Below, in pieces: positions 1-8,525 of a stretch of DNA of 39,062 nucleotides. Position numbers and translations under genes: made by a program. The DNA lies in NCBI GenBank assembly GCA_021802655.1, contig JAJZRP010000018.1, positions 1 to 39,062 on the forward strand, given 5' to 3'. Position 1 is the stretch's first letter, and every line of letters starts with the position of its first letter. This stretch comes from Pseudomonadota bacterium (GTDB lineage Bacteria > Pseudomonadota > Gammaproteobacteria > Burkholderiales > JABEVD01). The notes below the pieces were generated by a model, which saw only the letters and a program-made list of their open reading frames with translations, searched no databases and was not told the origin of the DNA.

Positions 1-18
1 CGCCTGAATCCGTTTCAT
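1..18 (-). CDS. dsrJ: Probable start of dsrJ (partial, runs off the window)
   Basis: An ATG on the minus strand lies one base after the dsrL TAG stop and opens a frame reading MKRIQA before the window ends. In purple sulfur bacteria and other sulfur oxidisers dsrL is usually followed by dsrJ, a periplasmic triheme cytochrome c of the DsrMKJOP complex whose N-terminus is a signal peptide. A Lys-Arg beginning fits that. Only six codons are visible, so the identity rests on position and gene-order knowledge. Confidence 0.4.
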
Positions 19-19
19 G

Positions 20-1966
20 CTACTCGCCCAATCCCATCTGGATGTAGCCGGTCGGGCACACGTCAGAGCAGATATGGCAGCCGATGCACTTGTTGTAGTC
101 GGTATCGACATAACGCCCCGTCGTGGACTGGTTCTTCTTCACCTTGAATACAGCGGTCTGCGGGCAGTAGACGACGCAGTTGTCGCATTCGAAGCAAAGT
201 CCGCAGCTCATGCAGCGCTTGGCTTCATTGACCGCCTGATCTTCCGCAAGCGCTTCGATGCGCTCCTCGAAGTTGCCGAGCGCGGACTCGCGGTCCAATG
301 TGATGATCTTCCGCTTGTAGCGCGGCGTGAATGTGAAATGCCCGAGGAACATGTCATCGTGCGGAATGACGTAGCGTCCCGAGCGGTTGTCGTAATTGTG
401 CACTGCGACAGGCATCGAATCCGTGCCTCTTATCGGCTCGTGCACTTCTTCCACATTCAGCCCCTTCTCGACCATCTTGCGCATCAGGTCGAAGGTATGC
501 ACGTCGATCTTCGGACGCTTTTCGAGCTCTTCCCCGTTCAGGAACCGGTCTATGCCTTCTGCGGCGATCGAGCCGTGACCGATGGCCGTGGTCAGAAGAT
601 GGGGACGGATCACGTCACCTCCTGCGAATACGCCGGCTTTCCCCTGAACCTGGTAGTTGCGGTCGGTGGTGATCGCCCCCCTGCCGTTGTCGAATTCTTC
701 CAGACCTGCAAAATCGACCGCCTGGCCGATCGCCGATACGATGAGGTCCGCTTCGATGTCGCGCTCGGAGCCTTCGCGCTTATTGATCTCCAGCTTGCCG
801 CCCACCATTTTGGCTTCGCATTCGGCGACGCGCAACGCAGTGGCCCGGCCGCTTGCATCCTTGACCACGCCGACCGGAACGAGACCGCCCAGGATCGCGA
901 TTCCTTCGGCAAGCGCCTGCTCGATTTCGTGCTTGTTGGCCTGCATCTTGTCGATGGGGAAGATCGAGGTGAGCGTGACTTCCGCGCCCTGCTTGGCGGA
1001 AATCCCCGCGACATCGTGCGCCATCTGCCCTGCGATCGCCCTTTCCAGATCTGAGGGCTTGGCATTCTCGATATGCCCCAGACGCCTTGCCACGGTCGCG
1101 ACGTCGATGGAGGTGTCCCCGCCTCCCACGACCACCACGCGCTTTCCGACGTAACGCAATCTGCCGTCGTTGAAGGCGGAGAGGAATGCTGTTGCTGTGA
1201 CGACATTCGGCGCATCCGAATCCGGGGTGGGGAGCGCTCTGCCCGCCTGCGCCCCCATGCCGAGGAAGATCGCGTCGAATTCGCTGCGGATCTGATCCAG
1301 CGTGACATCCTTGCCGATCTTGCAGTTCATGCGCGTCTTGACGCCGAGATCAAGAATGCGCTGGATTTCGGCATCGAGCACTTCGCGCGGCGTGCGAAAG
1401 CCCGGAATACCGTAACGCATCATGCCGCCCAGAAGCTCGTGGTCGTCGAATATGGTAACCTCATGCCCCTTCAAGGCGAGTTGGTAGGCGCAGGAAAGCC
1501 CTCCCGGTCCGCCGCCGATGATCGCCACTTTCTTGCCCGTCGAAATCCCGGGCTTCACGTATTTGAGATTGTTGGCAATCGCATATTCGCCGAGGAAATG
1601 CTCGACCGAATTGATGCCGACATGGTCCTCGACCTCGTTCCTGTTGCAGCCCGTCTCGCAAGGCGCAGGGCAGACCCTGCCCATCACCGAAGGAAAGGGA
1701 TTGGCCTCGGTCAGCCTTCTCCATGCGTATTCCTGCCACTGCATGCCTGCCGACGGCTTTTCCGTGCCGCGCACGATCTGCAGATAGCTCCGGATGTCTT
1801 CACCGGCGGGGCAGCTTCCCTGGCAGGGCGGGGTCGACTGGATATAGGTCGGACACTTGTACGAATAGCTCGCCTGGAATATCTGGTCACGCCAGGAGTG
1901 AACCTTGTGGTCACCGTCCTTGTAGCGTCGGAAAGTGAGCTTCGCATCTTCCATGGTTTCTGACAT
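20..1966 (-). CDS. dsrL: DsrL, iron-sulfur flavoprotein NAD(P)H oxidoreductase
   Basis: A 648-aa protein related to the small subunit of glutamate synthase. The N-terminal third carries a CxxxC-type cysteine group (TPPCQGSCPAG) for an Fe-S cluster, followed by an FAD-binding GGGPGGLSCAY motif near residue 151. A second dinucleotide fold (VVVVGGGDTSIDVA, near residue 280) fits NAD(P)H. The C-terminus has two ferredoxin-type cysteine clusters (CMSCGLCFECDNC and CIGCHICSDVCP). In sulfur oxidisers DsrL is the cytoplasmic partner of reverse DsrAB and passes electrons from sulfite formation to NAD(P)+. A GGAGG ribosome site precedes the ATG. It follows dsrK after a 32-base gap in the dsr operon. 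Confidence 0.96.
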   Translation of the reverse strand: MSETMEDAKLTFRRYKDGDHKVHSWRDQIFQASYSYKCPTYIQSTPPCQGSCPAGEDIRSYLQIVRGTEKPSAGMQWQEYAWRRLTEANPFPSVMGRVCPAPCETGCNRNEVEDHVGINSVEHFLGEYAIANNLKYVKPGISTGKKVAIIGGGPGGLSCAYQLALKGHEVTIFDDHELLGGMMRYGIPGFRTPREVLDAEIQRILDLGVKTRMNCKIGKDVTLDQIRSEFDAIFLGMGAQAGRALPTPDSDAPNVVTATAFLSAFNDGRLRYVGKRVVVVGGGDTSIDVATVARRLGHIENAKPSDLERAIAGQMAHDVAGISAKQGAEVTLTSIFPIDKMQANKHEIEQALAEGIAILGGLVPVGVVKDASGRATALRVAECEAKMVGGKLEINKREGSERDIEADLIVSAIGQAVDFAGLEEFDNGRGAITTDRNYQVQGKAGVFAGGDVIRPHLLTTAIGHGSIAAEGIDRFLNGEELEKRPKIDVHTFDLMRKMVEKGLNVEEVHEPIRGTDSMPVAVHNYDNRSGRYVIPHDDMFLGHFTFTPRYKRKIITLDRESALGNFEERIEALAEDQAVNEAKRCMSCGLCFECDNCVVYCPQTAVFKVKKNQSTTGRYVDTDYNKCIGCHICSDVCPTGYIQMGLGE

Positions 1967-1998
1967 TTCCTGCCTCCGATATATTTTAGGTAAGAGTT

Positions 1999-3528
1999 CT
2001 ATTCTTTGTCGCCGAGCCTGATCGCGTTGCTCACGAGCTGGTGCACGCCGCCCACCATGCGCATGTTGAACCCGTAATAGGGCAGCACCTTGCTGAACTG
2101 GGTCTTGCAGATGGCACAGATCGTCGCCATGAAATTGACGCCATCTCTGTCCGCCACTTCCTTCAGAGCTTCCATGCGCGGCAGCGCGCCTTTCACCCTG
2201 AGATCCATCAGATCGTCAGTCAGAAGACCGCCTCCCCCGCCGCAGCAGAATGTCTTCTCGCGGGTGGTGGCATCGGACATGTCCACGAAATGATTGGCTG
2301 CCGCCCTGATGATGCTGCGCGGAATTTCGAACTGGCCGCCGGCCATCTCGCCCATGCGCGAGCCCCTCGCCACGTTGCACGAATCGTGGAAGGTGACAAT
2401 AAGGTTGTCGTTGGCTTCGGGGTCCAGCGTGATCGCCTGCTTCTCGATGAGATCCCAGGTCAACTCGCAGATATGGGCGGGCTGCCTGTACCGCTGGTCC
2501 AGCTGCTTCTGCAGTTGCAGCGCGAACCTGTCTTCCGCCCCATCCCCTATCCCGGTGAGGGTGTTCCAGAAGCTGTACGCAACGCGCCAGGCATGACCGC
2601 ATTCTCCGACCACGATACGCTTGACGCCGAGTTCCAGGGCCGCCTGGCGGATGCGCAATGCGATCTTCCTCATCTGCTCGTAGTTGCCTATGAAAAGACC
2701 GAAATTGCCCGCCTCCGAAGACATCGAGGAAAGCGTCCAGGAAATACCCGCAGCATGGAAAACCTTGGCATAGCCTATCAGGCTGTCGATGTGGGGTTCT
2801 GCGAAAAAGTCGGCTGAAGGCGTGATGAGCAGCACTTCTGCGCCCTTGACGTCGAGCGGGAAGCGCACGTCTATTCCGGTATCTTCCTTGACGTCTTCTT
2901 CGAGCCCCGCCAAAGTATCTTCGAGGGCAGGACCCGGAAGGCCGAGGTTGTTGCCTATGGTGTTGACCTTGCCGATGATCTCGTTCGAATATTTCTGGCC
3001 GTAGCCCACCGAATCGAGGATTTCCCTCGCTGCCATGGTAATCTCGGCAGTGTCTATGCCGTAAGGGCAGAACACCGAGCAGCGGCGGCATTCAGAGCAC
3101 TGGTGGTAATAGGAATACCACTCGTCCAGCACTTCCTTCGTCAATTCCCTGGCGCCGACCAGCTTGGGAAAAAGCTTTCCCGGAAGGGTGAAATAGCGCC
3201 TGTAGACGCTGCGCATCAGATCCTGTCTCGCGACAGGCATGTTCTTGGGGTCCTGCGTGCCGATGAAATAATGGCATTTGTCGGAGCAGGCCCCGCAATG
3301 GACGCAGGCATCGAGATAAACCTTGAGGGAACGGTATTTCTTGAGCAGGTCGCCCATCTTGGCGATCGCGCGGTCTTTCCAGTCTTCGACGAGTCCTCCC
3401 GGAAAGCCAAGCGCTTCCTGGATCTTGTCATTCGCGACGAAAGGTTTCAATCCTTCCATGGCCCCCGGCTTGATGGCCGGAATGATCGGGATGACCCGAT
3501 AAGGGGGTGCCGTAATTTCAGTAGCCAT
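1999..3528 (-). CDS. dsrK: DsrK, HdrD-like catalytic subunit of the DsrMKJOP complex
   Basis: A 509-aa iron-sulfur protein. Two N-terminal [4Fe-4S] motifs are visible: Cys75, 78, 81, 85 (CVHCGACSDKC) and Cys144, 147, 150, 154 (CSECRRCSVFC). The C-terminal half has CCG-domain features of heterodisulfide reductase HdrD (ECGHAWR, FHDSCNVARG, FCCGGGGGLL). In the family this cytoplasmic, membrane-attached subunit handles the DsrC trisulfide/disulfide and exchanges electrons with DsrM. The start ATG overlaps the dsrM stop by one base (TAATG), which suggests translational coupling. Confidence 0.97.
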   Translation of the reverse strand: MATEITAPPYRVIPIIPAIKPGAMEGLKPFVANDKIQEALGFPGGLVEDWKDRAIAKMGDLLKKYRSLKVYLDACVHCGACSDKCHYFIGTQDPKNMPVARQDLMRSVYRRYFTLPGKLFPKLVGARELTKEVLDEWYSYYHQCSECRRCSVFCPYGIDTAEITMAAREILDSVGYGQKYSNEIIGKVNTIGNNLGLPGPALEDTLAGLEEDVKEDTGIDVRFPLDVKGAEVLLITPSADFFAEPHIDSLIGYAKVFHAAGISWTLSSMSSEAGNFGLFIGNYEQMRKIALRIRQAALELGVKRIVVGECGHAWRVAYSFWNTLTGIGDGAEDRFALQLQKQLDQRYRQPAHICELTWDLIEKQAITLDPEANDNLIVTFHDSCNVARGSRMGEMAGGQFEIPRSIIRAAANHFVDMSDATTREKTFCCGGGGGLLTDDLMDLRVKGALPRMEALKEVADRDGVNFMATICAICKTQFSKVLPYYGFNMRMVGGVHQLVSNAIRLGDKE

Positions 3529-4253
3529 TAGCTTTCCGACTCCAGTTTTGCAGCCCAGGACGAGAGATGGCGATGCTCCCTGGGATTGTCAGGCTGATTG
3601 CGGGACGGCGAGAAAAACACGCCCGGTGCATGCAGCAGCTTGCTGAAGGGGAAGATGATCATCAGGGTGGCGACCAGCGACAGATGAAGATACAGCAGCG
3701 GGCTTGCCGGCAGCGGCTGCGGATCGAAATGTTCAAGGCCGAGAAAGAATGCCTTGACCCCGATGATGTCGGTATGATCCAGGAACTTCATGGAAAGCCC
3801 GGATAATGCAATCATGAGCAGAAGCGCCAGCATAAGATGATCCGAAGGCGTGGAAATATAGCGTATCCTGTCGACCAGAAAGCGCCTTCCCCATAGCCCG
3901 ACAAGACCGATCGCCATCACGAACCCGGCATAAATCCCGAAAGGCTGGGCCAGATCCACCCAGGACCAGACCGGCTGGGTGAAATAACGCAGATGACGCA
4001 TCAGCACGAGCGCGAGTCCGCCGTGGAAAAGCACGGCGAAGGCCCAGGTCCACAGGCTGCCCTTGAAGAGGCTCTCGAAAAGCAGAACCTCCCTGGTCAT
4101 GCGGAGCACCACCCCGCCGCTTGTCGTCGGCGCAGGGGTCGTCGGAATCTTGAGCGGCGCAGGCGTACGCAGGTAGTCGCTTATCCTGTAGACAAGGCCG
4201 CCTGCCAGGGTGATCCCCGCGACGTAGAACAGCGCTGCGAAAAGCATGCTCAC
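3528..4253 (-). CDS. dsrM: DsrM, membrane cytochrome b subunit
   Basis: A 241-aa integral membrane protein with about five hydrophobic helices, related to the NarI gamma subunit of nitrate reductase. Histidines within or next to the helices (for example LFHGGLALVLMRHL) are candidates for heme b ligation. It would anchor DsrK and exchange electrons with the quinone pool. The frame can start at GTG 4253 or at ATG 4247 two codons later; neither has a decisive ribosome site, and I keep the longer form. It follows dsrC by only a few bases and overlaps dsrK by one. Confidence 0.94.
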   Translation of the reverse strand: MSMLFAALFYVAGITLAGGLVYRISDYLRTPAPLKIPTTPAPTTSGGVVLRMTREVLLFESLFKGSLWTWAFAVLFHGGLALVLMRHLRYFTQPVWSWVDLAQPFGIYAGFVMAIGLVGLWGRRFLVDRIRYISTPSDHLMLALLLMIALSGLSMKFLDHTDIIGVKAFFLGLEHFDPQPLPASPLLYLHLSLVATLMIIFPFSKLLHAPGVFFSPSRNQPDNPREHRHLSSWAAKLESES

Positions 4254-4257
4254 CGTC

Positions 4258-4593
4258 TCAGATGCAACCTGTCGGCTTGGGCAGGCCCGCCACCTTGCAT
4301 GCCTGTTTTCCGGGGCCGTAGGGGAACAGCTCGTAAAGGTACTGGCTGTTGCCTTTCTCGGGTCCGAGCTTCTTGCCGATCGCCTTCGTCAGAACGCGAA
4401 CTGCAGGCGCGATCTGGAACTCGTCGTAATATTTGCGCAGAAAATCGATGACTTCCCAGTGCTGCTCGGTCATGTTCAGATTCTCGGTTTTCGCGATGTA
4501 ATTGGCGACATCCATGTTCCAGTCGGCGAGATTGACGAGATAGCCTTCTTCGTCGGTTTCGTAGGTTTTGCCGTTGACTTCGATTTGGGGCAT
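4258..4593 (-). CDS. dsrC: DsrC, sulfur carrier with two C-terminal redox cysteines
   Basis: A 111-aa protein of the DsrC/TusE/RspA family. The flexible C-terminal arm ends KQACKVAGLPKPTGCI, giving the penultimate cysteine (Cys110, CysA) and the second conserved cysteine eleven residues before it (Cys99, CysB). Both are needed to form the DsrC trisulfide that links DsrAB to DsrMK. The open frame extends further upstream, but the ATG at 4593 begins the family N-terminus (MPQIEVNGKTYETDEEGY) and has a GAGGAGAT ribosome site. Compare the cysteine-less paralogue at 9145-9474. Confidence 0.97.
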   Translation of the reverse strand: MPQIEVNGKTYETDEEGYLVNLADWNMDVANYIAKTENLNMTEQHWEVIDFLRKYYDEFQIAPAVRVLTKAIGKKLGPEKGNSQYLYELFPYGPGKQACKVAGLPKPTGCI

Positions 4594-4618
4594 TTCTATC
4601 TCCTCTGTAAATGGTGGT

Positions 4619-4915
4619 TCAAAGCCAGGATTGGCAATTTCTGTTGGCGACGACGAGGTCGACGAATCCGTCATAGCCGACTGCCGACACGCCTTCAATG
4701 ACGCGATCGGCAAGGCCGCGCGCCTCGATATCGGGCAGAAGCGCATAAATCTTGAAGCGCCCCATGGCTTCCCGAATCTTTTTCTCGAATGCATTTCCGG
4801 AAGTTGCGGCGTAGACCGCATCTTCGATCAGCAGGATCTCACCCCCTGTTGCGACATTAAGGCAGGAACCCAGGGAGTTTCCCGAAAGCGGGGATTTGTT
4901 GATGATATGCAGCAT
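4619..4915 (-). CDS. dsrH: DsrH (TusB-like), subunit of the DsrEFH sulfur transferase
   Basis: A 98-aa protein of the DsrH/TusB family beginning MLHIINKSP. A single early cysteine (Cys18, GSCLNVATGG) sits near the position of the family's conserved cysteine. In purple sulfur bacteria DsrE, DsrF and DsrH form an E2F2H2 hexamer that moves sulfane sulfur between TusA and DsrC. It lies between dsrF and dsrC in the canonical order. Confidence 0.94.
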   Translation of the reverse strand: MLHIINKSPLSGNSLGSCLNVATGGEILLIEDAVYAATSGNAFEKKIREAMGRFKIYALLPDIEARGLADRVIEGVSAVGYDGFVDLVVANRNCQSWL

Positions 4916-4925
4916 AGTTCCCTTC

Positions 4926-5297
4926 CTAGAAACTCAGCAGGACATCCTGCTCTTCCATGAGATTGCCCATTTCCGCCCTGGAAAGAACGGTCACGTCGAC
5001 CAGCAGATCTTCCTCGGAGAGTCCGCGGGCTTCCAGGGATTCCTTCTCGACATAAAGCTTCTCGATGTCGTAGCCTTCGAGGGCGCGATAGGTCGGGGAA
5101 AAATTCTTGGTCTCTATGCCCTTGGTCTGCTGTCCCTTTTTCAACTGATAAATGCCGTCGTCAAGGAACGCAAGGGAAACCTCCTGATCGAATGCCGCCG
5201 TGATGAGCACCACTTCAAGCGCTTCGAGCGCATAGATGGTGCCATAGGGCGCCTTGCGGTTGACGAACATGAATTTCTTGATGCTTTCTTCGCTCAT
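4926..5297 (-). CDS. dsrF: DsrF (TusC-like), subunit of the DsrEFH sulfur transferase
   Basis: A 123-aa DsrF/TusC family protein (KKFMFVNRKAPYGTIYALEALEVVL). The open frame continues upstream through dsrE, but the ATG at 5297 has a GAGGAC ribosome site and matches the family N-terminus. No cysteine is present, consistent with a structural rather than sulfur-carrying role in the hexamer. It starts seven bases after the dsrE stop. Confidence 0.94.
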   Translation of the reverse strand: MSEESIKKFMFVNRKAPYGTIYALEALEVVLITAAFDQEVSLAFLDDGIYQLKKGQQTKGIETKNFSPTYRALEGYDIEKLYVEKESLEARGLSEEDLLVDVTVLSRAEMGNLMEEQDVLLSF

Positions 5298-5304
5298 TTT
5301 GTCC

Positions 5305-5664
5305 TCAATCGCCGAAAGTGACCAGGCGGTCCGCCTGGATTCCGGCCTCGACCAGCTGCCCGAGTCCGGAAATCCTGAAACCGCTGGCAAGGTTTTCATC
5401 GCGTATGCCGCGCCTCAAGGCAGCAGCCACGCAGACGACGAGATCCACGCCGTGCTCTTCCGCAAGCCTGCTCCAGCGATTCACGATATTCCGGTCATCC
5501 TGGGGCGGCTCGGTCAGCTTGGTGGCATTGTTCACGCCGTCATGGTAGAAAAACACGCGCCAGACTTCATGCCCCTTTTCGATTGCCGCCTTGCAGAACA
5601 GGTAAGCGGAATCGCTCGCCTGGTGCTGATAGGGCCCTTCGTTCACTACGATGCCGAATTTCAT
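5305..5664 (-). CDS. dsrE: DsrE (TusD-like), sulfur-carrying subunit of DsrEFH
   Basis: A 119-aa DsrE/TusD family protein starting MKFGIVVNEGPY. The motif VDLVVCVAAALRRG places a cysteine at residue 78, the position of the active-site Cys78 of characterised DsrE proteins, where persulfide sulfur is carried. It follows dsrB by nine bases in the dsr operon. Confidence 0.95.
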   Translation of the reverse strand: MKFGIVVNEGPYQHQASDSAYLFCKAAIEKGHEVWRVFFYHDGVNNATKLTEPPQDDRNIVNRWSRLAEEHGVDLVVCVAAALRRGIRDENLASGFRISGLGQLVEAGIQADRLVTFGD

Positions 5665-5673
5665 ATTCCCTCT

Positions 5674-6750
5674 TCAGAAGCGGATATGGGTCGAAGCATT
5701 GAGGTTCGCACGGGAACCGCGCCAGTCGTCGACCAGATACTTGGTGAAAGGCAGCTCGGTCTTCTCGAAAAAACGCGGCCAGCCGATACGCTCGACCCAG
5801 TCCGAAAGCCTCTCCCATGGCCTTGCATCCGCCTTGTAGGTATAGAGTATCTTCTTCACGACTTCCCCGACCTCGGTCCAGCGCGGCGGATTGTTGGGAA
5901 GACCCGAGGCCACCATTTTCATGAAGGTCGGCTTCGCCCGCGCATTGGAGTTCTTGCCTCCCACCCAGATCGCGATCTTGGAATACTCGGGATCGTTGAT
6001 CTGCATGGGCGGACAGGGCGGATAGCATGCGCCGCAGCACACGCATTTCGTCTCGTCGACTTCAAGCGACGGCTTGCCGTTGACAAGAGCCGGCCTGATC
6101 GCAGCCACGGGACAGCGCGCCACGACTGCAGGGCGCTCGCAAACGTTGGCAACCAGATCATGGTTGATCTTGGGAGGCTTGGTATGCTGCACGATAATGG
6201 CGATGTCCGCCTGCCCGCCGCAGTTGATCTCGCAGCAGGATGTGGATAGATGGACGCGATTGGGCATATCCTCCTGCCTGAACTCGTCTATCAGCTCGTC
6301 CATCAGCGACTTGACCACGCCGGATGCATCCGTTCCCGGAATATCGCAATGCAGCCAGCCCTGGGTATGGGCGATCATCGAAACGGAATTACCCGTTCCG
6401 CCGACAGGAAAACCGTTCGCTTCCAGTTCGGCGATCAGCGGGGCCACCTTGGTTTCATCGGACACCATGAACTCGATGTTGGAGCGTATGGTGAAGCGGA
6501 CATGACCTTCAGCGAACCTGTCGGCGATGTCGCACAGCTTCCTGATGGTATGAATATCCATCTGGCGCTGCGTGCCTGCACGTACCGACCAGACTTCGTC
6601 TCCGCCGTGCGCGACATGGTGCAGCACACCGGGTCGGGGACGGTCATGGTATTTCCAGTTGCCGTAATTCTTCAGCAGCACCGGATGCATGAACTGCTTG
6701 TTGTCGGGAACACCGCTCTCTACCGGGCGGCGCAGTTGCGTTTGGGCCAT
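5674..6750 (-). CDS. dsrB: DsrB, beta subunit of reverse dissimilatory sulfite reductase
   Basis: A 358-aa siroheme-type sulfite reductase beta subunit. Coupled-site cysteines are visible in the stretch around residues 172-177 (TSCCEINCGG). The inserted ferredoxin domain shows RCPVAAIRP at 212-220 and a cysteine-rich CVCCGACYPPC at 236-246. The protein pairs with DsrA in an alpha2beta2 enzyme that, in sulfur oxidisers, oxidises DsrC-bound sulfur to sulfite. The gap from dsrA is 12 bases. The oxidative direction is inferred from linkage to dsrEFH and dsrL. Confidence 0.97.
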   Translation of the reverse strand: MAQTQLRRPVESGVPDNKQFMHPVLLKNYGNWKYHDRPRPGVLHHVAHGGDEVWSVRAGTQRQMDIHTIRKLCDIADRFAEGHVRFTIRSNIEFMVSDETKVAPLIAELEANGFPVGGTGNSVSMIAHTQGWLHCDIPGTDASGVVKSLMDELIDEFRQEDMPNRVHLSTSCCEINCGGQADIAIIVQHTKPPKINHDLVANVCERPAVVARCPVAAIRPALVNGKPSLEVDETKCVCCGACYPPCPPMQINDPEYSKIAIWVGGKNSNARAKPTFMKMVASGLPNNPPRWTEVGEVVKKILYTYKADARPWERLSDWVERIGWPRFFEKTELPFTKYLVDDWRGSRANLNASTHIRF

Positions 6751-6762
6751 AGTCTATTCTCC

Positions 6763-8058
6763 TCAGGCAGCCTGTTGCTTGGCTTTGATTTTCGCGACTT
6801 CCTCGTCCCACCCGTCGGTCCTGACATAGGGATTCATTCTGGGGCTCGCAACCATGTTCGGGTCGACATCGATACCCATCGCATCCAGGAAATTGACCAG
6901 ACCGATGCGCTCGATCATTTCCCCGGTACGCTCGTGCTCCAGCGCGTTCTCGGCAAAGAAATCGATGATGCGCTGACCGAGATCGACGAGCTGCTCCATG
7001 TCCTCGTCCGTTTCGAGCTTCATGAAGGGAACCACAACAGTGCCCATCAGATCGCCGATCTTCAGCGTACGCTTGCCACCGACGAGAACCGTCGCACCCT
7101 TGTCCTTGCCGGGGGAGAGCGCGCCCGTCATGACGTTGATGCAGTGCATGCAGCGCACGCAGTCGTGATTGTCGATTTCCACGGCATGGGTGTCGCTGAC
7201 TGCGACGCTGGAGATATGCTCTCCCTTCTTCACATCCTTGATTTCTTTCAACTGGAAAGCCTTGGTCGGGCAGCGCGCCACGACGTCGTTGACGAGCTCG
7301 TTCATGCCGTGCCTGGCAAACCACTTTTTCGCCAGCGCCTCATCCGTCCTGATGTTGTCGCGCCAAGTGCCGATGACCGCCATGTCGGCACGCTGGATCG
7401 AATTCATGCAGTCGTTGGGGCAACCGGAAAACTTGAATTTGAACTTGTAGGGCAGCGAAGGGCGATGAATATCGTCGACGAAGGTATTGAGCACCATGCG
7501 ATGCGCCTTGGCTTCGTCGTAGCAGGATTGCTCGCAGCGGGCAGCACCCACGCAGGACATGGAGGTGCGCACGGCAGGACCCGCACCGCCCAGGTCGAAG
7601 CCGAGCTCGTTGATCTCGTCGAATGCACCCTGGACATTATCGGTCGTCGCACCCTGGAACATGATGTCGCCGGACTGGCCGTGGAAGGCGATCAACCCCG
7701 AGCCATGGCGCTCCCAGATGTCCGCCATCTTGCGCAGCACATCCGTGTTGTAGTGCATTCCGGGAGGAGGCTGCACGCGCAGGGTATGGAATTCGGCAGC
7801 ATCCTTGTAAATCGGCTCGCCTTTCTCATCCTTGAGTTCTGTAAAGCGCGGGATGATCCCGCCGCCGTAGCCAAAAACCCCGACCGTTCCGCCCTTCCAG
7901 TAGCCCTTCTTGGTCTGGTATGAAGTTTCGAGCTGGCCGAGCAAATCGACCGCCATGTCATTATCCTGAGCCAGGCGTTTCAGACCCGTAACGAAGCTGG
8001 GCCACGGGCCTTTCTCGAGTTCATCGAGATTCGGCGTGTCATGCAATTTCTTAGCCAT
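6763..8058 (-). CDS. dsrA: DsrA, alpha subunit of reverse dissimilatory sulfite reductase
   Basis: A 431-aa siroheme sulfite reductase alpha subunit. Siroheme-[4Fe-4S] ligands fit Cys169, Cys175 (CVGAARC), Cys213 and Cys217 (SGCPNDC). The ferredoxin insertion fits Cys263 plus Cys300, 303 and 306 (CVRCMHC). The open frame extends 34 codons further upstream, but ATG 8058 is preceded by GTAGGAGGATTC and starts the family N-terminus MAKKLHDTPN. It is the first gene of the dsr operon. The promoter upstream shares elements with those of the accessory operon, tusA, tauE and the sensor kinase. Confidence 0.97.
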   Translation of the reverse strand: MAKKLHDTPNLDELEKGPWPSFVTGLKRLAQDNDMAVDLLGQLETSYQTKKGYWKGGTVGVFGYGGGIIPRFTELKDEKGEPIYKDAAEFHTLRVQPPPGMHYNTDVLRKMADIWERHGSGLIAFHGQSGDIMFQGATTDNVQGAFDEINELGFDLGGAGPAVRTSMSCVGAARCEQSCYDEAKAHRMVLNTFVDDIHRPSLPYKFKFKFSGCPNDCMNSIQRADMAVIGTWRDNIRTDEALAKKWFARHGMNELVNDVVARCPTKAFQLKEIKDVKKGEHISSVAVSDTHAVEIDNHDCVRCMHCINVMTGALSPGKDKGATVLVGGKRTLKIGDLMGTVVVPFMKLETDEDMEQLVDLGQRIIDFFAENALEHERTGEMIERIGLVNFLDAMGIDVDPNMVASPRMNPYVRTDGWDEEVAKIKAKQQAA

Positions 8059-8162
8059 GAATCCTCCTACACATGAAGTTATGGAAAGGTCCTTTCGAAC
8101 CCCTGGCGATCTTGGCCGCCTGTATTCTAGACGCTCCGCCACCTGTACTATATTAGACAAGC

Positions 8163-8199
8163 CTGATAGTGCTGTGTAAACTACCCTTCAGGGTTATGC
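8163..8199 (-). promoter_or_regulatory. Proposed dsrA promoter with element B
   Basis: Reading the minus strand, the 9-mer GCATAACCC starts at 8199 and CACTAT starts exactly 28 bases later at 8171, giving a possible -10 box TATCAG. The sensor-kinase promoter at 15942-15978 has the same two words with the same spacing. The 9-mer opens a dyad, ACCC-TGAA-GGGT. It would overlap the -35 region, as expected for an activator site. An alternative reading is TTTACA with TAATAT at a long 19-base spacer. Confidence 0.55.
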
Positions 8200-8215
8200 C
8201 GCCACCCCCCCTATT

Positions 8216-8252
8216 GGCTATAGACGCTTGAGCCTTGCGTCACGCCCAATAT
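8216..8252 (+). promoter_or_regulatory. Proposed promoter of the accessory sulfur operon with element A
   Basis: GGCTATAGACGC at 8216-8227 is followed after 15 bases by CGCCCAATAT at 8243-8252. The consensus GGYTATAGACGY-N15-CGCYYAATAD is found with identical spacing upstream of tusA (minus strand) and tauE (minus strand). The AATA word would be the -10 box and the 12-mer would cover the -35 region. A run of seven C lies between elements A and B. A sigma70-like pair, TTGCGT-N16-TAATAT (8235-8262), is an alternative. Confidence 0.55.
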
Positions 8253-8309
8253 GGCTTAATATTGATATAGCAGATTTCCATGTTTTTATCACCTTCACTC
8301 TAGGAAACG

Positions 8310-8525
8310 ATGATGAAAATCAGCGAACTGGAAAAGTTCAGGATACCGCTGGGCAGCCAGGAAATCGAACTGCAGCAGATCGATTATGCCGAAGGCGGCA
8401 TGAGCTTGCTGCGGTTGCGCATCCGGGAGGGCAAGCGCTTCACCATATTCGACATCGACCCCGTGACCGCGAAACAATGGGCCAATGCAATGCAGACCTG
8501 GGCGGATTCCGTCGATGGCAAATGA
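8310..8525 (+). CDS. Unknown 71-aa protein, first gene of the accessory sulfur operon
   Basis: I do not recognise this protein. It is small, without cysteine, signal peptide or membrane segment, and seems to be a compact alpha/beta domain (MKISELEKFRIPLGSQEIEL, then a charged RIREGKRFTIFDID segment and a helical WANAMQTWADSV end). Two adjacent ATG codons follow an AGGAAA ribosome site. Its stop overlaps the start region of the Cas6-like gene, so the two are probably translated together. It is divergent from dsrA and shares its intergenic control region. The frame begins at a good ribosome site and is not a shadow of a gene on the other strand. Confidence 0.8.
   Translation: MMKISELEKFRIPLGSQEIELQQIDYAEGGMSLLRLRIREGKRFTIFDIDPVTAKQWANAMQTWADSVDGK

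Noticed and set aside
17-1054. Long plus-strand frame opposite dsrL, and similar long frames opposite dsrK, dsrA, glyA and leuA
   Set aside because: They mirror strongly supported genes, have no ribosome sites or recognisable motifs, and reflect high-GC codon bias on the other strand.
8181-8227. Could the repeated ATAACCC / G-run segments be a CRISPR array or mobile-element ends?
   Set aside because: They occur once per promoter region, are not regularly spaced and have no target-site duplications; they sit at fixed distances from -10 boxes, which fits control elements.
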